A program made the translations under genes and the position numbers. Positions 59,676 through 64,000 of a DNA stretch of 64,000 bases are shown piece by piece. Below the pieces are notes generated by a model that worked only from the letters and a program-made list of their open reading frames with translations, did not search any database and was not told the DNA's origin. The first letter of the stretch is position 1; every line of letters begins with the position of its first letter. The DNA is from Eutypella sp. D-1 (lineage: Eukaryota > Ascomycota > Sordariomycetes > Xylariales > Diatrypaceae): NCBI GenBank assembly GCA_023313575.1, contig JAJTTP010000015.1, positions 186,001-250,000 of the forward strand. Direction: 5' to 3'.

Positions 59676-62071
59676 ATGGAGCATCCAGGGCTCGAGTTCA
59701 TGATGCACCATCACCGTCGTCAACCATCGTCAACGTCCGAGCATCCCGTAGATGCTACGGGAGTACCATCGACTGAACAAGCAGCACGCTCACCTTGCCC
59801 GGCCCTGCGGGGTACGACGGCGGAACAGGGTCAACTCCCAGGGATGCATTTACCGCCTCATCGTCCACCGTATTACGATCCCTTTTACAGTGGTGGCAAC
59901 TGGCGGTCCGAGCCTTTCTATCACAGCCCTCACAATTCTCAGAGTTCTGGCCGTCTACGAGGTTGGCGGCCTCCCTTCCCTGCACCATCTCTTTCTCAAC
60001 CTCCATCGGGCTCACCATATCCGTATGCGGATCCCTTCTACATGCCGCCTACGAGTGGTTTCCATCTCCAAGATCAAAGGCCCCCCCAAGGTGCCCCCCG
60101 TCAAGAAGCCCCTCAGGCCCCCCCTCAAGGCGCCCCGCACCTCTACCCTATGGTGAATGCATCGGAGAACCAGAATATGCAAACGCCGCTGCCACCATTT
60201 GATTACCGACCCATTTTCTTTGGCCCGCGTAGTGGTAATGGCACCCATACTCGTGATAACTCGCAGAACTCCAACCCCAACTCAACTCAAGGGACTGGCG
60301 GCGGCGGCGGCTTACCTTCTCTGAATCCGAACACAAATCAGAGTCTGCCCACGACTAGTGCCCAGGCCCCCTCAGCTTCCCTATTCGCCGAGGCCGCTGC
60401 ACTATCTCCCCATGCTCCCCTTGCCAACATCAACATGTCTCACCAACCCAGCCCCCTCCCAACCGGGCCATTCCCCTCTCAAAGCGAATCGTCTACTTCT
60501 AATTCGCATCCTGCACCTGTGCCGAGAGCCCGGTCTGAGAGTACGAGCGAAAGCGAAAATTCACCACCAGGTATTTCTCCACTGTGCCGAGCACAGACTA
60601 CTTATTACCAGAACCATATTCGAACTAACTACCTTCCAGTGCCACATTCGTCTTCTCCTCCGGCACAGCTAACCTCTCCCCAAAACAGAAATGATCGTTC
60701 AGCTGGTCAGGAAACTTCTCGGGAGCGCCGAGGCCCCTCAGTTCGCACGAGAAGGACTACTACTGCCACGCTTTCGCGAACGCATGCATCCTCTGCCCCT
60801 AACTCAGACACGTCGAGCGACGATGATTATGACCCGTTAGACCGCACTCCGCACGGTTTCGGGTTTCTGGAAGTGATTGGGCCTGGAGGGATGCCGCTGC
60901 CCGAGGATCGCATCAGGGCACATCAGATTATCCGAGGGGCCGCATCTACTAAGCGTGTTGCCTCGAAGACTGCTTTAGCCTCCTTGCAAACTGTGCGAAT
61001 TTCGGAACTATCCTCGGGTGACGCAAGTAAGTTTGTGTGTTGTCTTCGTTTTCAAAGTTTGCGGCGACTAACTATTTTTCTCTAGCGTGCGTCATTTGCT
61101 ATAACGATTTTGGCGTCCCGAACCCCGAGGGTATTAATGAAGCCCCGTTACGCCTACCTAAGTGCAAACACATATTTGGTGACCACTGCATCAAGAAATG
61201 GTTCGAGGAGAACGACACTTGCCCGTACTGCCGCGACAAGGTCCACTCAGAACCCCAGAGCGTCCGGCTTGCCCAGCGAGGGTCTCAGGATATGATGCAG
61301 TTCCTTCAGCAGCAACATGCCCACATGGCAGTTGCACGGCGCTACCACCATCAAGCCCGTACCGCGAATCTTTCGGGGTCTGGCGACCATCACTCACGGG
61401 CCGATCGGTCAATGCCTCTACCGTAAGAATTTCTTGGGACACTAGCCAAATAGCTTCGTGCTAACTATTCGTACAGTTTAGAGTTATATAACGGCCGGGT
61501 ACCCATGTGGTCATCCTATGCTACATCTGAGAGACGATCTCCTGGTAACGAGAACGAGCCTGCTCGCCGAAGACAGCGCACCCCACGCCATAGCGGCTCA
61601 CGGACGTCCCCATCAGCAACTCGTTTAGCCGGAGGAATTACTGCGAGTAGCTCATCGTCGCAGAACCCTGTTCGTGACCTCCGGCCTCATTCCCTTGCAA
61701 CATCAGGGCCAAGTAGAGATGGAGTGCAGCCACTGACGTACCTGCCACAGTATCCTATGGGGCCAGGCGCACAACTGGCTAATTCCAGTGGTCGGCAGCC
61801 TCCTATTCTTCCTGGGCCTTCGAATCTATCTGGGTTTGATATGCACCTCCCATCATTCTCATACTACTACTCCCAAATGGCAGGCCAGAATGAACTTCAT
61901 AGTCTTTTTGGTCCCAATCAGCCCACTCCGGGAGATCACTTCCGTGTCCCTACGTCCCACAGTCGCGCAGATCAGATACCGCCCTTGTCGCCCACCATTG
62001 GAGGCCCTGAGGTAGACATGGCTAATGCCGATCCGTCTACCCCACGGCGCCAAACTTCTCATCATAGATAA
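59676..62071 (+). CDS. RING-finger protein, probable E3 ubiquitin ligase
   Basis: Exons are 59676-61026, 61086-61422 and 61477-62071. The introns are 59 and 54 nt with GTAAGT and GTAAGA donors; the second has a perfect GCTAAC branch site. The product is 760 residues, starting at the first ATG of the frame. Residues 1-440 are Pro/Ser/Asn/Gln-rich and probably disordered. The RING spans about 452-500: C452 and C455, C477 and H479, H484 and C485, C496 and C499, with LPKCKHIFGDHCIKKWFEEN as its core. The fifth-ligand position of a standard RING-H2 is Gly, with a His two residues later. A helical segment (QDMMQFLQQQHAHMAVARRY) and another Ser/Pro/Arg-rich tail follow. Proteins of this plan are common in ascomycetes and probably act as ubiquitin ligases. 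The substrate and pathway cannot be read from the sequence. Confidence 0.93.
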
Positions 62072-64000
62072 CGATGATGATGAAATTCAGCACCAGCACG
62101 AGGAGAACGAGTTCGCGTGGTGATCTCACGACAGTGCGCTAGGCAAAGCTCTTTTACTTCTCTCCATGATGCCCACGATTCAACGATTTCTAATTTTATA
62201 CTTTGTCGATTTTCCTATGGCACGGGGCGGTTTCGGATGACGTATAGATTTCCACACATTGCGCTGCGTTAGGTCCATTTGCCTTATACCATCCATTTCT
62301 ATTGTCTGGCACAACATATACGAGATGGACCCTCATATGATTTCCTTTTCCTGATTTTGGGGGCTTTGAAAGCCTCTGAGACGAGTGAAGTTTATTTCTT
62401 TTGGCACGGCGTTCCCGGAGTTAGCGAGTGGTTACGACAGACAACACAAGGGCATAATGGCATTTGCATTGGGCGCATCACGTTTTCTCCCGGTTTCCTT
62501 TTTTTCTCTCCTCTTTCTTTTTTTTCTCTTCGGCTTTTTTCGAGAGATTGTCACCTTCCACCAGCACGACGCACTTGCTGACATAGAGGTACGACGATGC
62601 CCAAGGATGATGACATGGCGATGCCCTTCTCTTACTTTCTATCCTCATTCTTGTTGACATGCTAGGGTGAGCGACACATTCAACGACAACTATGGACGAG
62701 GCCCTGGGTTCTTCTCTCCTACCTAAAGAATAGTACAATGCCGAGCATAGCATTCATCATCCAGCATCCCAGCATCAAGCATCCAGCATGTTTTTTGTTT
62801 TCCCTCTTTTTCTCTCTCCACACACGAGGACGGGCACAAAAGACACACGAGACGGCCCAGTACATCCGTCAGCAGACACACGACGATCATTTCGCCGAAT
62901 GGTCTTCGATTTCTTCTCTTTTTTGGTACTACAGATTTAATGATGGGCCTATCCTGTCTTCACTACTAAAAAAGTAGGCAGGGCAGGGCCATGTGATGGA
63001 TGTGATGGAAAACAAGCACCACCACCAATTCTAGTCCGTCAGGTCGTCCGTCTAGTGTGCTAAGATAGTATCAAGCCCATAATAACAGCGTTGCGTTCGG
63101 GAAATCCAGCGCCTCTTATTTTCCCCCTCCACAATCAAGTGAAGCTGAGCTACCATGGCGATTCTTGTGACAGTGAACGTAAAACTTGAACACTTCTCCT
63201 CTCTCTCCCCAACCCTTTATTATGGAGCGCCTGTAGCATATATAGTAATATGCTATCTCGTTCTGTAGCGAGGAGGGCAGAAAGGGGCTATAACCCTTCT
63301 TGTAGGGTGGATGCCCCCGTTTCTTGTTGTCCCTTCTCTTCGCGAGAGTGAATGTCTAGTTCTAAGACGAAGGGAAGGGACTTGGGTGAATACAGATATG
63401 TGACATACTTGCCTCTAAAACTAGTTCTTTTCTTTCTAGGAGGGGTAGGGGGCTGTGTCTAAAAGAAAAATATGCCTTTCACATAGTTATCCGTAGCTAT
63501 GGATATATACATGGGTAAGGAGAGAAAAGAGATTTACTTTGTCATGTTGTTATTTATTACTCTAATTAGGATTCTTCACCCCTTTCTGCCCTCTTACCAG
63601 GTAAACCCCGATCCGTTTCATTCGTCTCTCATGTGCTGAGTTGAGAGCATATATGTTTTTTTAACCCGAATCTGAGCCCTAGCTTACCCGAATGGTGAAT
63701 ATCTAGGTAGGCGAAAGGATAGGGGAGTGCTGATAGTGCGATCGTATTAGGAGATGGAGGTTTTTTTTTTTTTTTTTTTGGGGGGGGGGGGGGGGGGTTA
63801 AGACCCAAAGTTTGGCATCTGCCTGTTTCCTGCTTATCTGGTCACGTATTGCGTTTTATTGCGTTTTTGCCGAGCCGTTTGGAATCCGAATATATAAATT
63901 GTTTCCCACGCCGTAAATTCGCTAAATAAAGCGTGTGAGCCTCCCAACTACTAGACTATCCACCCCCCTCACAATTTCGACCTCTTCTCCATCGCTCCCT
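62072..64000. other. 3' flank of the RING gene and unassigned sequence
   Basis: About 1.9 kb without a supported gene. It has T-rich and C/T-rich runs near 62500 and 62790, CATCCAGCATC repeats near 62755, and a poly-T/poly-G junction near 63780. The window ends here without another recognisable gene start. Confidence 0.65.
63761..63797. repeat. T19-G18 homopolymer junction
   Basis: Nineteen T residues are followed directly by eighteen G residues on the plus strand. Exact lengths are likely to be uncertain because of sequencing slippage. Confidence 0.85.

Overview
The window is nuclear DNA of a filamentous ascomycete (Pezizomycotina, probably Sordariomycetes). The evidence is short introns of about 50-120 nt with GTAAGT-type donors and CTAAC/CTGAC branch sites, genes free on both strands, and protein families typical of these fungi (three-module Egt1, MRP51, BBC1, NECAP). 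I find eleven protein-coding genes, five of them single-exon in the visible sequence and six spliced, and no convincing RNA gene. Exon structures were worked out by hand from reading frames and splice signals.

Layout. 1-1350: 3' part of an unrecognised fungal gene. 5.1-6.7 kb (minus): a seven-exon gene for a membrane-anchored collagen-like protein with about 75 Gly-X-Y triplets, the most unusual gene here. 6.8-12.7 kb: no supported gene. 12.7-14.1 kb (minus): a conserved fungal protein of unknown role. 14.1-25.7 kb: a second gene desert, rich in simple repeats. 25.7-40.5 kb: a gene-dense housekeeping island with BBC1 (actin-patch SH3 protein), RTR1/RPAP2 (RNA polymerase II CTD phosphatase), RPS17 (cytosolic ribosome), MRP51 (mitochondrial ribosome), a NECAP-like clathrin adaptor accessory protein and a Gln/His-rich protein. 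44.1-48.0 kb: egt1 for ergothioneine synthesis, with twelve exons. 48.0-59.7 kb: a third desert. 59.7-62.1 kb: a RING-finger protein. The rest to 64 kb is 3' flank with simple repeats.

Between RPS17 and MRP51 lies a non-autonomous DNA transposon of about 557 bp. Its 100-bp terminal inverted repeats match at 99 of 100 positions, and a perfect 10-bp direct repeat flanks it. This is the signature of a Mutator-like (MULE) miniature element, and it looks young.

The genes do not form a biosynthetic cluster. BBC1 and the NECAP-like protein both act in endocytosis, and two ribosomal-protein genes are neighbours on the same strand, but the spacing gives no sign of an operon-like unit. The items most worth follow-up are the collagen-like membrane protein, the MULE miniature element, and a 25-residue low-complexity insertion between two predicted zinc ligands of RTR1.
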